Shown here: in pieces, positions 17,568 to 26,729 of the stretch
How positions within the stretch are numbered: position 1 is the first letter of the stretch
Layout: every line of letters starts with the position of its first letter
From: Microbacterium sp. EYE_78
GTDB taxonomy: Bacteria; Actinomycetota; Actinomycetes; Actinomycetales; Microbacteriaceae
NCBI RefSeq assembly: GCF_023149035.1
Contig: NZ_JAHXMY010000001.1
Span: forward strand, 248,001 to 312,000
Reading direction: 5' to 3'
DNA length: 64,000 nt
Made by a program: the position numbers and the translations under genes
The notes under the pieces: model-generated
Told to the model about the DNA's origin: nothing
Seen by the model: the letters and a program-made list of their open reading frames with translations, nothing else
The model's database searches: none

Positions 17568-18163
17568 CCCTCCTCCGCCAGCGCGTCGTCGACGAGGGTG
17601 CGGAGGGTGGAGGCATCCTCGAGCTGTCCGAACAGACGGGCCGCGACCCGACCCTCGCGGTCCACGACGAGCGTGGTCGGTGCGGCCTGGAGCGAGGTCC
17701 AGTCCGCGAACTCCAGCTTCAGGTCGACGTCTCCGCGGGCGAGGATCGAGGGGTAGGGCACGCCATAGGTCTTCTCGAACGAGGCCGCCTGCTCGGGCCC
17801 GTCGTAGATGTTGACGCCGAGGAACTGCGCGCCGTCCGCGGAGGTGTCGTCGTAGGCCTCCTCGAGGAACGGCGCCTCGGCCCGGCACGGCCCGCACGCG
17901 GCGTACCAGAAGTTCAGGACGAGGACGTCGCCGGCGAACTCGTCGCTCGAGACGGTGGAACCGTCGACGGCGGTGCCGCTGAAGGAGAGCGCCTCGCCGC
18001 GCTCGGCCGCCGGGATCTCCTCGACGGTGCCGTTGCTGGAGATGAACCCCTGTGTGTTGCCTTCGCGGTACTGGTTCGAGAGGTCGTCGTTCGCGCCCGA
18101 GCAGGCGGCGAGACCGACGGCGAGCGCGAGGACCGCCACGGCCGAGAGGATGCGGCGCCTCAT
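17564..18163 (-). CDS. TlpA/ResA-like thioredoxin lipoprotein
   Basis: The 199-residue protein has a signal with lipobox LAAC (MRRRILSAVAVLALAVGLAAC) and a thioredoxin fold of the TlpA/ResA type. The active site is in LNFWYAACGPCRAEAPF (CxxC, residues about 110-113) and the cis-Pro in AAPTTLVVDREGRV. It should reduce apocytochrome c thiols outside the cell, fed by CcdA. Starts and stops overlap on both sides (the phosphatase upstream, ccdA downstream), which indicates one transcript. The order phosphatase-thioredoxin-CcdA-ResB-CcsB matches the M. tuberculosis Rv0525-Rv0529 cluster. Confidence 0.93.
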   Translation of the reverse strand: MRRRILSAVAVLALAVGLAACSGANDDLSNQYREGNTQGFISSNGTVEEIPAAERGEALSFSGTAVDGSTVSSDEFAGDVLVLNFWYAACGPCRAEAPFLEEAYDDTSADGAQFLGVNIYDGPEQAASFEKTYGVPYPSILARGDVDLKLEFADWTSLQAAPTTLVVDREGRVAARLFGQLEDASTLRTLVDDALAEEG

Positions 18164-18789
18164 ACGGCCCCCACATCCACGGCGCCGGCGGTCGCGGCGG
18201 GCTCGGCGTAGTCGACCTCGCGCCAGACGTCTCCCGAGAGCTCGAAGCTCGTGACGCTGGACAGCTCGCAGCGGCGCCGCCGCGGGTCGTGCCGCAGCGG
18301 CAGGCCCGCGACCGCGAGGTGCGTGATCCAGATCGGCAGCTGATGCGAGACGATGACCGCGTCGCCGGAGGTCGTGCGATTCCAGGCGTCCCTCATAGCG
18401 GCGTCCATCCGGGCGACGACCTCGGCGTACGCCTCGCCCCAGCTCGGCAGGGCGGGGGTGCGCAGGTGCCACCAGTTGAGGGGGTTCCGGAGGGCATGCC
18501 GCATCCGACGCCCCTCGAAGACGTTCGTCGGCTCGATGACCCGCGCGTCGATGAGCGGCTGCAGACCGAAGATCTCGCCGAAGGGGGCGGCGGACTCGCG
18601 GGCTCGCTCGAGCGGCGACGCCACGAGCGAGCGGACGGGACGCCCCTGCCGCTTCAGGTACTCGGCGGCACTTCTCGCCATGCCGTGACCGTCGTCGCTG
18701 AGGTGGAACCCCGGAAGTCGCCCGTAGAGCACGCGGTCGGGGTTATGGACCTCCCCGTGGCGCACGAGATGAAGGCGGGCGGCGGGCAC
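18160..18789 (-). CDS. Histidine phosphatase family protein
   Basis: The 209-residue protein has the phosphoglycerate-mutase-like fold. The catalytic motif LVRHGEVHNP sits at residues about 8-17, with the second Arg in ASPLERARESA and the later His in VIVSHQLPI. It is the first gene of the cytochrome c maturation operon, the place a homologue occupies in mycobacteria. Its substrate is unknown. The GTG at 18789 follows TAGACT (18801-18796) by 6 nt, so the operon message is probably leaderless. Confidence 0.9.
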   Translation of the reverse strand: MPAARLHLVRHGEVHNPDRVLYGRLPGFHLSDDGHGMARSAAEYLKRQGRPVRSLVASPLERARESAAPFGEIFGLQPLIDARVIEPTNVFEGRRMRHALRNPLNWWHLRTPALPSWGEAYAEVVARMDAAMRDAWNRTTSGDAVIVSHQLPIWITHLAVAGLPLRHDPRRRRCELSSVTSFELSGDVWREVDYAEPAATAGAVDVGAV

Positions 18790-18851
18790 CCCTTCAGTCT
18801 ACGTGAGGGGGTCCTATGGGGGACCTGAGCGCAGGCTGCGAGGGGCGGCCT

Positions 18852-19553
18852 TCAGGCCGAATCGCCGGAGGCCTTCGCGCGTCCGTCCCGCACGACCGCG
18901 CGGACGCGGACGACGACGAACCACACGACCAGCACGACGACGACGACGATCACGATGTTCTGGAAGACACCGGCGTACTCCTCGACGATGTGCCAGTTCT
19001 CGCCGAGGAAGAACCCGGCGAGCACGAAGATCGAGTTCCAGATGAGGCTTCCGGCCGTCGTCAGCAGCCCGAACTTCCACCAGTGCATCTTCGAGACGCC
19101 CGCGGGGATCGAGATGAGGCTCCGGAACAGCGGCACCATCCGCCCGAAGAAGACGGCCACGGCGCCGTGTCGCTCGAACCAGGCAACGGTCTTCGTGACG
19201 TCCTCGCCCTTCATCAGCGGGAGCTTCTCGGCGATGCGGGTGAGGCGGTCGGCCCCCAGCACGCGTCCGAGGACGTACAGGATGTAGGCGCCGAAGACGG
19301 AGCCGAAGGTGGTCCACGCGATCGCCTCAGCGAGGGTGAACGCGCCGCGCGAGGCGGCGAGGCCGGCCAGCGGCAGCACCACCTCGCTGGGGATCGGCGG
19401 GAAGAGGTTGTCGAGACCGACGGCGACCGCGGCACCGGGAGGACCGATGAGGTCCATCAGCGACACCACCCAGTCGGCGAGGGCGGACAGCCAGGAGCCG
19501 TCGCCGGATCCGGAGCCGGACGCGGCGTGGAGAAGGTCGGTCATCGGGTGCAC
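18852..19553 (-). CDS. DedA family membrane protein
   Basis: The 233-residue protein belongs to the DedA/VTT family, members of which act as lipid scramblases or flippases. Signatures are LDNLFPPIPSEVVLPLAG (residues about 47-64), FFGRMVPLFRSLISIPAG (about 135-152) with the family Arg residues, and TM helices at the C-terminus. The GTG at 19553 has GAGGGCGAGA upstream; an ATG at 19544 is an alternative. A gap of 63 bp separates it from the cytochrome c operon. Confidence 0.92.
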   Translation of the reverse strand: MHPMTDLLHAASGSGSGDGSWLSALADWVVSLMDLIGPPGAAVAVGLDNLFPPIPSEVVLPLAGLAASRGAFTLAEAIAWTTFGSVFGAYILYVLGRVLGADRLTRIAEKLPLMKGEDVTKTVAWFERHGAVAVFFGRMVPLFRSLISIPAGVSKMHWWKFGLLTTAGSLIWNSIFVLAGFFLGENWHIVEEYAGVFQNIVIVVVVVLVVWFVVVRVRAVVRDGRAKASGDSA

Positions 19554-19691
19554 TCTCGCCCTCGGTGATCGGATGCCCGGCCGGGCCCCTGAACCCTCAG
19601 CCTACGGGCGCCCGCAGGCCCGCGCCTGGGGACTGGCCGTACACTCCGCTCGGGGTGGCCGGACACCACCCGCCGCGTAGACTCTCCCCTC

Positions 19692-21032
19692 GTGAGTGAA
19701 CGCACCCTCGTCCAGCAGCTGCAGTCCCGTGAAGACGGTCCCGTCTCGGTCTCCGGATGGGTCGAGACCGTCCGTGATCAGAAGAAGGTGCAGTTCGTCA
19801 TCCTCCGCGATGAGACCGGCGCGGTGCAGCTCGTCAATCCCGCGACGCGCCCCGCTGAGGACGGCAGTGCGCAGGATGCCGCGGCCCTGGCCCTCACGGA
19901 CCTCATCTCGAACCTGTCGACGGGCACCTTCCTGACCGCGACCGGTGAGCTCAAGCACGACGAGCGCGTCAAGCTCGGCGGCGTCGAGATCAAGATCGGC
20001 GGTCTCGAGATCGCGGCCGCCGCGCTGCCCGAGACGCCGATCGCGGCCGACTCGGGTCTCGACAAGCGCATGGACTGGCGCTTCATCGACCTGCGCCAGC
20101 GTCGCAACAACCTGGTCTTCCGCATCCAGACGACGCTCGAGCACGCGATGCGCAGCTACTGGGTCGAGCGCGACTACATCGAGGTCCACTCCCCCAAGCT
20201 CATGGCGTCGCCGTCGGAGTCCAACGCCGAGCTCTTCGAGGTGCCCTACTTCGAGGACAAGACGGCGTACCTGGCCCAGAGCCCGCAGTTCTTCAAGCAG
20301 ATGGCCCAGGTCGCAGGCTTCGGCAAGATCTTCGAGATCGCCCCCGCCTTCCGCGCCGACCCGTCCTTCACCTCGCGCCACGCGACCGAGTTCACCTCGA
20401 TCGACGCCGAGATCAGCTGGATCGACTCGCACGAGGACGTCGCGCGCATGCAGGAGGAGCTCCTCCAGACCGCGATCCGCGCCGTCGCCGATAAGCACGG
20501 CGACGAGATCAAGGCCCTGTTCGACATCGACGTGGTCGTCCCCGAGCTCCCGTTCCCGCGCATCCCGCTCGCCGAGGCCCGCGAGATCGTCGCGGCCCGC
20601 GGCTACGCGATCCCCCGCACCGACGGCGACCTCGACCCCGAAGGCGAGCGCCAGATCGCGGCCCACGTGCAGGAGACCTACGGTCACCAGTTCGTGTTCA
20701 TCACCGACTACCACCCCGAGATCCGCGCGTTCTACCACATGCGCGACGAGGAGACCGGGCTGACGAAGTCGTACGACCTGCTCTTCAACGGCGTCGAGAT
20801 CACGACGGGCGCCCAGCGTGAGCACCGCGTCGATGTCCTCATCGAGCAGGCGAAGGAGAAGGGGCTCGACCCCGAGCACCTCGACTTCTACCTCGACTTC
20901 TTCCGCTTCGGCGCCCCGCCCCACGGCGGCTTCGGCATGGGCCTCGCGCGCGTGCTCATGCTGCTGCTCGGCCAGGACTCGATCCGCGAGGTCACCTACC
21001 TCTTCCGCGGACCGACGCGCCTCGCGCCCTAA
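19692..21032 (+). CDS. aspS: Aspartyl-tRNA synthetase, archaeal type (probably non-discriminating)
   Basis: The 446-residue class IIb synthetase has an OB-fold anticodon-binding domain (residues about 18-105) and a catalytic domain. Motif 2 lies in IAPAFRADPSFTSRHATEFT and motif 3 in HGGFGMGLARVLMLLLGQ. At 446 residues it lacks the GAD insertion of the roughly 590-residue bacterial AspRS, so it is the archaeal/eukaryotic type. Such enzymes often charge tRNA-Asn with Asp for amidation by GatCAB; that specificity is inference. The GTG at 19692 follows TAGACT (19678-19683) by 8 nt, so a leaderless message is likely. Confidence 0.95.
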   Translation: MSERTLVQQLQSREDGPVSVSGWVETVRDQKKVQFVILRDETGAVQLVNPATRPAEDGSAQDAAALALTDLISNLSTGTFLTATGELKHDERVKLGGVEIKIGGLEIAAAALPETPIAADSGLDKRMDWRFIDLRQRRNNLVFRIQTTLEHAMRSYWVERDYIEVHSPKLMASPSESNAELFEVPYFEDKTAYLAQSPQFFKQMAQVAGFGKIFEIAPAFRADPSFTSRHATEFTSIDAEISWIDSHEDVARMQEELLQTAIRAVADKHGDEIKALFDIDVVVPELPFPRIPLAEAREIVAARGYAIPRTDGDLDPEGERQIAAHVQETYGHQFVFITDYHPEIRAFYHMRDEETGLTKSYDLLFNGVEITTGAQREHRVDVLIEQAKEKGLDPEHLDFYLDFFRFGAPPHGGFGMGLARVLMLLLGQDSIREVTYLFRGPTRLAP

Positions 21033-21122
21033 CACGGCACCCCACCCGTTCGGCAACGGCTCGGCTTCGGCCGGGCCGTCGCCGTATCGTGGCTGACTCC
21101 GCGACGAGAGGAGCAGCCCGCG

Positions 21123-22295
21123 ATGTGGGACGGATGGATGGAATTCGGGATCGCAACCCTGATCGGCGTCGCCGCGGCGACCGTGGTCGCCGGGGTCGCG
21201 GCGGTGACGCTGCGCGTCATCACACGACGACGCCGGTGGGCGGGTGTCCTCAGCCGGCAGTCACGCGCCCCGTTCCGGATGCTGCTGCTCGTCGTCGCGC
21301 TCTGGGGCGCGGTGCAGACGACGTTCCCGGATGCGACGTGGCGCAGCATCCTGGCGCAGATCCTCACCATCCTCATCATCGCGGCGAGCGCGTGGCTGCT
21401 CGCCTCGCTGGTCGTGGTCGCGACCGACGTCGCCCTCGGCCGCTACCGGATCGACGTCCCCGACAACCGCGTAGCCCGACGCATCCGCACCCAGACCCTC
21501 ATCGTCCGCAGGCTCGCGATCGCCCTCATCGTGATCATCGGCATCGGCGCGGCGCTCCTGACCTTCGACTCGGTGCGAGCGGTCGGCGCGAGCGTCCTGG
21601 CGTCCGCCGGCATCGCCTCGGTCGTGGCGGGTCTTGCCGCCCAGTCGGTGCTCGCGAACGTCTTCGCCGGTCTGCAGATCGTCTTCAGCGACGCGCTGCG
21701 CGTCGACGACGTCGTCGTGGCGGACGGCGAGTGGGGCCGCGTGGGCGAGATCACCCTGAGCTACGTGGTGCTCGACCTGTGGGACGACCGCCGGCTCGTG
21801 CTGCCGTGCACCTACTTCACGACGACGCCGTTCGAGAACTGGACCCGTCGCGGGTCCGAGCTCCTCGGCGCGGTCGAGATGGACCTCGATTGGAACGTCT
21901 CGCCCGAGCGGATGCGCGAGCACCTGCACGACGTCGTCGAGCGGACCGACCTGTGGGACGGCCGCACCGCGGTGCTGCAGGTGACCGACGCCGTCGCCGG
22001 GTACGTCCGCGTCCGCATCCTCGTGACGGCGAAGGACGCGCCGACGCTCTTCGACCTCCGCTGCCTCGTCCGCGAGGCCATGGTCTCGTGGGTGCAGCGC
22101 ACCATGCCGCAGGCACTCCCCGTGCAGCGCGTCGTGATGGCGGATGCCGGGGCGCAGCCGCCGCACGATCGTCACGGCGCGGACCCCACGCCCACCCACG
22201 ACGGCCTGTTCACCGGCAGCATCGAGGCCGAACGGCGGGCCAGCACGTTCACGAACGCCATCCCCGTCGTGCGCGACCCGGAACCCGGTCGCTGA
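21123..22295 (+). CDS. MscS-type small-conductance mechanosensitive channel
   Basis: The 390-residue protein has four N-terminal TM segments, then the pore helix and hinge in VLASAGIASVVAGLAAQSVLA near residue 160. The MscS beta domain (DALRVDDVVVADGEWGRVGEI, LPCTYFTTTPFENWTR) and a C-terminal alpha/beta region follow. It would release osmolytes on hypo-osmotic shock. A GAGAGGAG ribosome-binding site precedes the ATG. The polar tail after residue 345 is not part of the core family. Confidence 0.93.
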   Translation: MWDGWMEFGIATLIGVAAATVVAGVAAVTLRVITRRRRWAGVLSRQSRAPFRMLLLVVALWGAVQTTFPDATWRSILAQILTILIIAASAWLLASLVVVATDVALGRYRIDVPDNRVARRIRTQTLIVRRLAIALIVIIGIGAALLTFDSVRAVGASVLASAGIASVVAGLAAQSVLANVFAGLQIVFSDALRVDDVVVADGEWGRVGEITLSYVVLDLWDDRRLVLPCTYFTTTPFENWTRRGSELLGAVEMDLDWNVSPERMREHLHDVVERTDLWDGRTAVLQVTDAVAGYVRVRILVTAKDAPTLFDLRCLVREAMVSWVQRTMPQALPVQRVVMADAGAQPPHDRHGADPTPTHDGLFTGSIEAERRASTFTNAIPVVRDPEPGR

Positions 22296-22434
22296 GCGCC
22301 GGCCGACCCGTCGCCCACGCGTCATCGATCGTTCACTCCGCATGAGCCACCGGGTCATCCGCCGCCCGTAGGTTCCCCTCGTCCCCCCGTGCGTCGCGCT
22401 GTTCTGCGCGCGCAGGACAACCGAGAGGAATCGC

Positions 22435-23571
22435 ATGTCCCGTCCGTTCCCGCGCCGCGCGTCCGTCGCCGTCGGCCTTGTCACCATCGCCGGCCTGTCG
22501 CTGGCCGCCTGCGCCGCCACCCCCGGCGCCGAGAACGCCGCCGGCGAGGCGTCCGTCGCCTCGACCGCGACGAGCGTCGAGGACTTCGGCAGCTTCGAGG
22601 ACCTCGAGGCCGCCGCCAAAGCCGAGGGCAACCTCAACGTGATCGCGCTTCCGCGCGACTGGGCGAACTACGGCGAGATCCTCGACCTGTTCGCCGACCG
22701 CTACCCCGAGATCACGATCAACGAGCAGTCGCCCGACGTCTCGAGCGCCGAGGAGATCACCGCGGCCGAGACGAACGAGGGCCTTGACACCGCCCCCGAC
22801 GTGTTCGACCTCGGGTTGACCGTAGCCCTGCAGAACACGGACCGGTTCGCGGCCTACCAGGTGCAGACCTGGGACGACATCCCCGATGAGCTCAAGGAGC
22901 CGACGGGCCTGTTCGTCGGCGACTACGGCGGGTACATGTCGGTCGGCTACGACTCCGCGAAGTTCGACGGGCCGGCCGAGCTCGACGACCTGCTCGGGGA
23001 TGACTACCGGGGTGCCGTCGCCATCAACGGCGACCCGACCCAGGCCGGTGCCGCCTTTGCCGCGGTGGGCCTGGCCGCGGTCCAGTCGGGTGGGACGCTC
23101 GACGACTTCCAGCCCGGCATCGACTTCTTCTCGGAGCTGAACGCCGCGGGCAACATGCTCAAGCTCGACGTGACGAGCGCCACGGTCGCGAGCGGCGAGA
23201 CACCGGTCGTCTTCGATTGGGACTATCTGAACGCCGCGCACACCGCCGACGTCCCGACGTGGAAGACCGTCGTCTTCGACGGCGTCGGCTACGCCGGCTA
23301 CTACAACCAGGCGATCAACATCGACGCGCCGAACCCTGCCGCCGCACGTCTGTGGCAGGAGTTCCTCTACAGCGACGAGGTGCAGAACCTGTGGCTGAAG
23401 GGCGGAGCGCGCCCGGTCCGGATGGAGGCGATGACGGACGCCGGCACGATCGACGCCGACCTCGCCGCGGCACTCCCGGAGGCCCCGGCCGAGACGGTCG
23501 TCCCGACGGAGGAGCAGTCCACCGCCGCCGGCGAGCTGCTCGGCGCGAACTGGGCCGCGGCGGTGCAGTGA
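22435..23571 (+). CDS. ABC transporter substrate-binding lipoprotein (polyamine/iron/phosphonate type)
   Basis: The 378-residue protein starts with a lipoprotein signal ending LSLAACAAT. The mature part reads as a type 2 solute-binding protein of the PotD/AfuA group: NVIALPRDWANYGEILDLFADRYPEI, PDVFDLGLTVA and GYMSVGYDSAKF. It is the first gene of a four-gene operon with two permeases and an ATPase, overlapping the next gene by GTGA. Substrate cannot be fixed from sequence; spermidine/putrescine, ferric ion or 2-aminoethylphosphonate are candidates. GAGAGGAATCGC before the ATG is the ribosome-binding site. Confidence 0.9.
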   Translation: MSRPFPRRASVAVGLVTIAGLSLAACAATPGAENAAGEASVASTATSVEDFGSFEDLEAAAKAEGNLNVIALPRDWANYGEILDLFADRYPEITINEQSPDVSSAEEITAAETNEGLDTAPDVFDLGLTVALQNTDRFAAYQVQTWDDIPDELKEPTGLFVGDYGGYMSVGYDSAKFDGPAELDDLLGDDYRGAVAINGDPTQAGAAFAAVGLAAVQSGGTLDDFQPGIDFFSELNAAGNMLKLDVTSATVASGETPVVFDWDYLNAAHTADVPTWKTVVFDGVGYAGYYNQAINIDAPNPAAARLWQEFLYSDEVQNLWLKGGARPVRMEAMTDAGTIDADLAAALPEAPAETVVPTEEQSTAAGELLGANWAAAVQ

Positions 23572-24512
23572 CGACCACCGCACCGGCGGGACACGCGACG
23601 TCCGGCAGCCCGCTCGTCGCACGCGAGGGGTCGGAGCGAAACGCTCCGGCCCCTCGCGGGCGCGGCCCGCTCGACTGGTCCTGGCTGGGCCTCGTCCCCT
23701 TCGCCGGCTACCTCGCGCTCTTCCTCGTCGTCCCGACGTTCCTGGCGCTCGGGACCGGCTTCGTCGACGGTGACGGAGCCTTCACCTGGGACAACATCGC
23801 GGCCCTCGGCGACCCCGTCGTCCTTCAGACGTTCTGGAACTCCACCTGGGTCTCACTCCTGACCGCAGCGATCGGTGCGATCCTCGGCGCGCTCGTGTGC
23901 GTCGCGATGCTCGGCCTCCCCGAGCGGGGCATCGTTCGCACGACCGTGGACGCAGCTTCCGGGGTCCTCGCCCAGTTCGGCGGCGTCATGCTCGCCTTCG
24001 TCCTCATCGCCACCATCGGCACGCAGGGCGTCGTGACCCGCATCCTCGACGATGTCCTCGGGCTCGACATCTTCGCCGGGGGTGCCTGGATCTACGCTCT
24101 CCCCGGCCTCATTCCGGCGTACGTCGTGTTCCAGGTGCCGCTCATGGTCATCACCTTCATGCCGGCCCTGTCCGCGCTGAAACCGCAGTGGCTCGAGGCG
24201 CACCTCACCCTCGGCGGAACGGTCCGCGGGTTCTGGCCGCAGATCGGGATGCCCGTGCTCGCCCCCTCGTTCTTCGCGAGCTTCCTGCTGCTGTTCGCGA
24301 ACGCCTTCTCGTCGTACGCGACGGCGGCGGCCCTCGCCAGTCAGGGCTCGCAGATCGTGCCGCTGCAGATCCGCAACGCCCTCACGAGCGAGACGCTGCT
24401 CGGGCGGGAGAACCTCGCCGGGGCGCTGGCCCTCGGGATGATCGCCGTGGTCGCCGTCGTCATGGCGATCTACGCGCTCGTGCAGCGACGCGCCGCGAGG
24501 TGGCAGTCATGA
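23568..24512 (+). CDS. ABC transporter permease (first of pair)
   Basis: The 314-residue inner-membrane permease has six TM helices and the cytoplasmic coupling (EAA) loop in LEAHLTLGGTVRGFWPQIGMP near residue 210. The GTG at 23568 overlaps the binding-protein stop. About 45 residues of polar N-terminus precede the first helix (FAGYLALFLVVPTFLALGTG). It pairs with the next permease to form the channel. Confidence 0.93.
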   Translation: MTTTAPAGHATSGSPLVAREGSERNAPAPRGRGPLDWSWLGLVPFAGYLALFLVVPTFLALGTGFVDGDGAFTWDNIAALGDPVVLQTFWNSTWVSLLTAAIGAILGALVCVAMLGLPERGIVRTTVDAASGVLAQFGGVMLAFVLIATIGTQGVVTRILDDVLGLDIFAGGAWIYALPGLIPAYVVFQVPLMVITFMPALSALKPQWLEAHLTLGGTVRGFWPQIGMPVLAPSFFASFLLLFANAFSSYATAAALASQGSQIVPLQIRNALTSETLLGRENLAGALALGMIAVVAVVMAIYALVQRRAARWQS

Positions 24513-25312
24513 CGTCCTCGTCGCTGGCTCCCTCTCGGACCATGCGTCTCGTGATCGGGATCGTCGTCGGCATCGTCTTCGCGGTGCCGTTCCTCGCGAC
24601 GGCCATGTTCACCCTTACGGCCGCCGACGGCACGCTGACGCTCGACCGCTGGGCGGCGCTCTTCGACCCGGCGGCAGCGGCACGGTACCGCCCGGTCTGG
24701 ACGGGCCTCGTGAACTCCTTGGTCCTCGCCGTCGTCACCGTGGCGATCGTGCTCCTCGTGTTCGCGCCGACGATGGTGCTCGTGCATCTGCGGTTCCCGC
24801 GCCTTCGCCGCGGGTTCGAGTTCCTCGCGCTGCTGCCCATCACCATCCCCGCGATCGTGCTCGTGGTCGGGCTCGCACCCATCTACCTGCAGATCGGACG
24901 CACCCTGGGGACGGGCGCATGGACGCTCGCGTTCGCGTACGGCGTGCTCGTGCTGCCGTTCGCCTACCGGTCGATCCAGGCGGCCATCGACGCCGTGGAC
25001 CTGCGTACCCTCACCGAGGCAGCGCGGACCCTCGGCGCGGGGTGGCCGATCATCCTGTTCCGCGTCGTCGCGCCGAATCTGCGGCAGGGGCTCCTGGCGG
25101 CATCCCTCATCTCGGTCGCGGTCGTCCTCGGGGAATTCACGATCGCGTCGCTGCTGAACCGTCAGGTGCTGCAGACCGGTCTCGTCGTCATCAACAAGCA
25201 GGATGCCTGGGCCTCGGCGATCTTCACGCTGCTCGCACTCGCATTCGCGTTCGTCCTGCTCCTCGCCATCGGCCGCGCCGGACGTGCCGGCTCCGAAAGG
25301 AACACACCGTGA
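24509..25312 (+). CDS. ABC transporter permease (second of pair)
   Basis: The 267-residue permease has six TM helices. The EAA loop is LTEAARTLGAGWPIILFRVV near residue 170, and the signature ending GEFTIASLLNRQVLQT fits the PotC-like group. Its ATG overlaps the previous stop as ATGA and its end overlaps the ATPase start by four bases, so the four genes are translationally coupled. Confidence 0.93.
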   Translation: MTSSSLAPSRTMRLVIGIVVGIVFAVPFLATAMFTLTAADGTLTLDRWAALFDPAAAARYRPVWTGLVNSLVLAVVTVAIVLLVFAPTMVLVHLRFPRLRRGFEFLALLPITIPAIVLVVGLAPIYLQIGRTLGTGAWTLAFAYGVLVLPFAYRSIQAAIDAVDLRTLTEAARTLGAGWPIILFRVVAPNLRQGLLAASLISVAVVLGEFTIASLLNRQVLQTGLVVINKQDAWASAIFTLLALAFAFVLLLAIGRAGRAGSERNTP

Positions 25313-26412
25313 CCATCGACTCCACCCCGACGGCGCGGAGCCTGCCCCGCACGGCCGACAACACCCTGCTCGCGGGCGCGGGCGACGGCACCCGCGTCGA
25401 GCTGCGCGGCATCGTGAAGGACTACGGCACCACCCGTGTGCTCCATGGGGTCGACCTCGATGTCGCCCCCGGCGAGTTCATCTCCCTGCTCGGCCCATCG
25501 GGATGCGGCAAGACGACCGCGCTCCGGGTCATCTCCGGGCTGGAGCCGGCGACGTCCGGCTCGGTCGCCTTCGGGGGCTCGGACATCACCCGCATCCCGA
25601 CGAACAAGCGCGACATCGGCATGGTCTTCCAGGCGTACTCGCTCTTCCCGCACCTCCGCGTGCGCGAGAACGTCGCGTTCGGTCTGCGACGACGCAAGGT
25701 GGATGCCGCAACCGCCCGCCGTCGGTCGGGCGAGGCTTTGGACCTCGTCGGCCTCGGACACCTCGCCGACCGCTACCCGCACGAGCTCTCCGGAGGCCAG
25801 CAGCAGCGTGTGGCGCTCGCGCGAGCGCTCGTCACGGAGCCGCGCGTGCTGCTCCTGGATGAGCCGCTCTCCGCCCTGGACGCGAAGGTGCGCGTGCAGC
25901 TGCGCGACGAGATCCGCCGGATCCAGCTGCGACTGGGGACCACCACCGTCTTCGTCACGCACGACCAGGAGGAGGCGCTGGCGGTCTCCGACCGGATCGC
26001 CGTCATGGACGCGGGCCGCATCGAGCAGGTCGGCACCCCCGAAGACCTCTACCGGCATCCCGCGACGCCACGGGTCGCCGCCTTCGTCGGCCTGTCCAGC
26101 GCCGTCCAGGGCATCGTCTCGGCCGGCGGCGTCAGCGTGTGGGGGACGGTCGTCCCCGTGCAGGGGGACGCCCCGGACGGCCCGGTGGACGCGCTCGTCA
26201 GACCGGAGCACGTCCACCTCGTCGGCGTCGGACAGGGCGTCGGAGCCGTCGTGGAGGAGAGCACCTTCCTGGGCAGCATCCGCCGGACCCTGGTCCGCAC
26301 CGACGACGGCACGCTCGTCAGGCTGCAGCATCCAGCCGATGAACGCCTCGAGTACGGCGAACGCGTGCGGATCGCGCTCTCGCCCGTCCCGCTCTCGGTG
26401 CGGGGGCGCTGA
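25309..26412 (+). CDS. ABC transporter ATP-binding protein (PotA-like)
   Basis: The 367-residue ATPase has Walker A LLGPSGCGKTTALR (about residue 62), Q-loop VFQAYSLFPHL, signature LSGGQQQRVALARAL, Walker B VLLLDEPLSALD and H-loop VFVTHDQEEAL. A C-terminal TOBE-type domain (about 260-367, DALVRPEHVHLVG) is typical of polyamine, iron and sugar importers. About 25 extra residues precede the ATPase core. It powers the two adjacent permeases. Confidence 0.95.
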   Translation: MTIDSTPTARSLPRTADNTLLAGAGDGTRVELRGIVKDYGTTRVLHGVDLDVAPGEFISLLGPSGCGKTTALRVISGLEPATSGSVAFGGSDITRIPTNKRDIGMVFQAYSLFPHLRVRENVAFGLRRRKVDAATARRRSGEALDLVGLGHLADRYPHELSGGQQQRVALARALVTEPRVLLLDEPLSALDAKVRVQLRDEIRRIQLRLGTTTVFVTHDQEEALAVSDRIAVMDAGRIEQVGTPEDLYRHPATPRVAAFVGLSSAVQGIVSAGGVSVWGTVVPVQGDAPDGPVDALVRPEHVHLVGVGQGVGAVVEESTFLGSIRRTLVRTDDGTLVRLQHPADERLEYGERVRIALSPVPLSVRGR

Positions 26413-26429
26413 GCGCCGGCTGACCCGGG

Positions 26430-26729
26430 TCAGACCTCGAAGTCGACGGCCATCCGGGAGCCGGTCACGCTCCGGATGTACGCGACCACCTCGAGGTGGG
26501 CCGGATGCTCCTGGTAGGCCTGCAGCGCGTCGAGGTCGTCGAGGTCGAGGACGAGCGAGACGTCCGCGTTGGACTCCGGGACGGCGACGTTCGTGCCGAC
26601 GCTCAGCGAGCGGACGCCGGGGATCACGCCGTCCAGGCCGCCGAGCAGGCGCGCCACCTCGGCCGCGTGCGCCGCGCGCGTCGCGGCGTCGTCTGCGGCC
26701 ATCTTCCAGATCACGACGTGGCGGATCAT
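26430..26729 (-). CDS. Dabb family (stress-responsive alpha/beta barrel) protein
   Basis: The 99-residue protein matches the small dimeric Dabb family: MIRHVVIWKMAAD at the N-terminus, PGVRSLSVGTNVA in the middle, and LVLDLDDLDALQAYQEHPAH before the end. Catalytic function is not known for most members. Its ATG overlaps the stop of the glutaredoxin-like gene as ATGA, so the two are co-expressed. Confidence 0.85.
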   Translation of the reverse strand: MIRHVVIWKMAADDAATRAAHAAEVARLLGGLDGVIPGVRSLSVGTNVAVPESNADVSLVLDLDDLDALQAYQEHPAHLEVVAYIRSVTGSRMAVDFEV

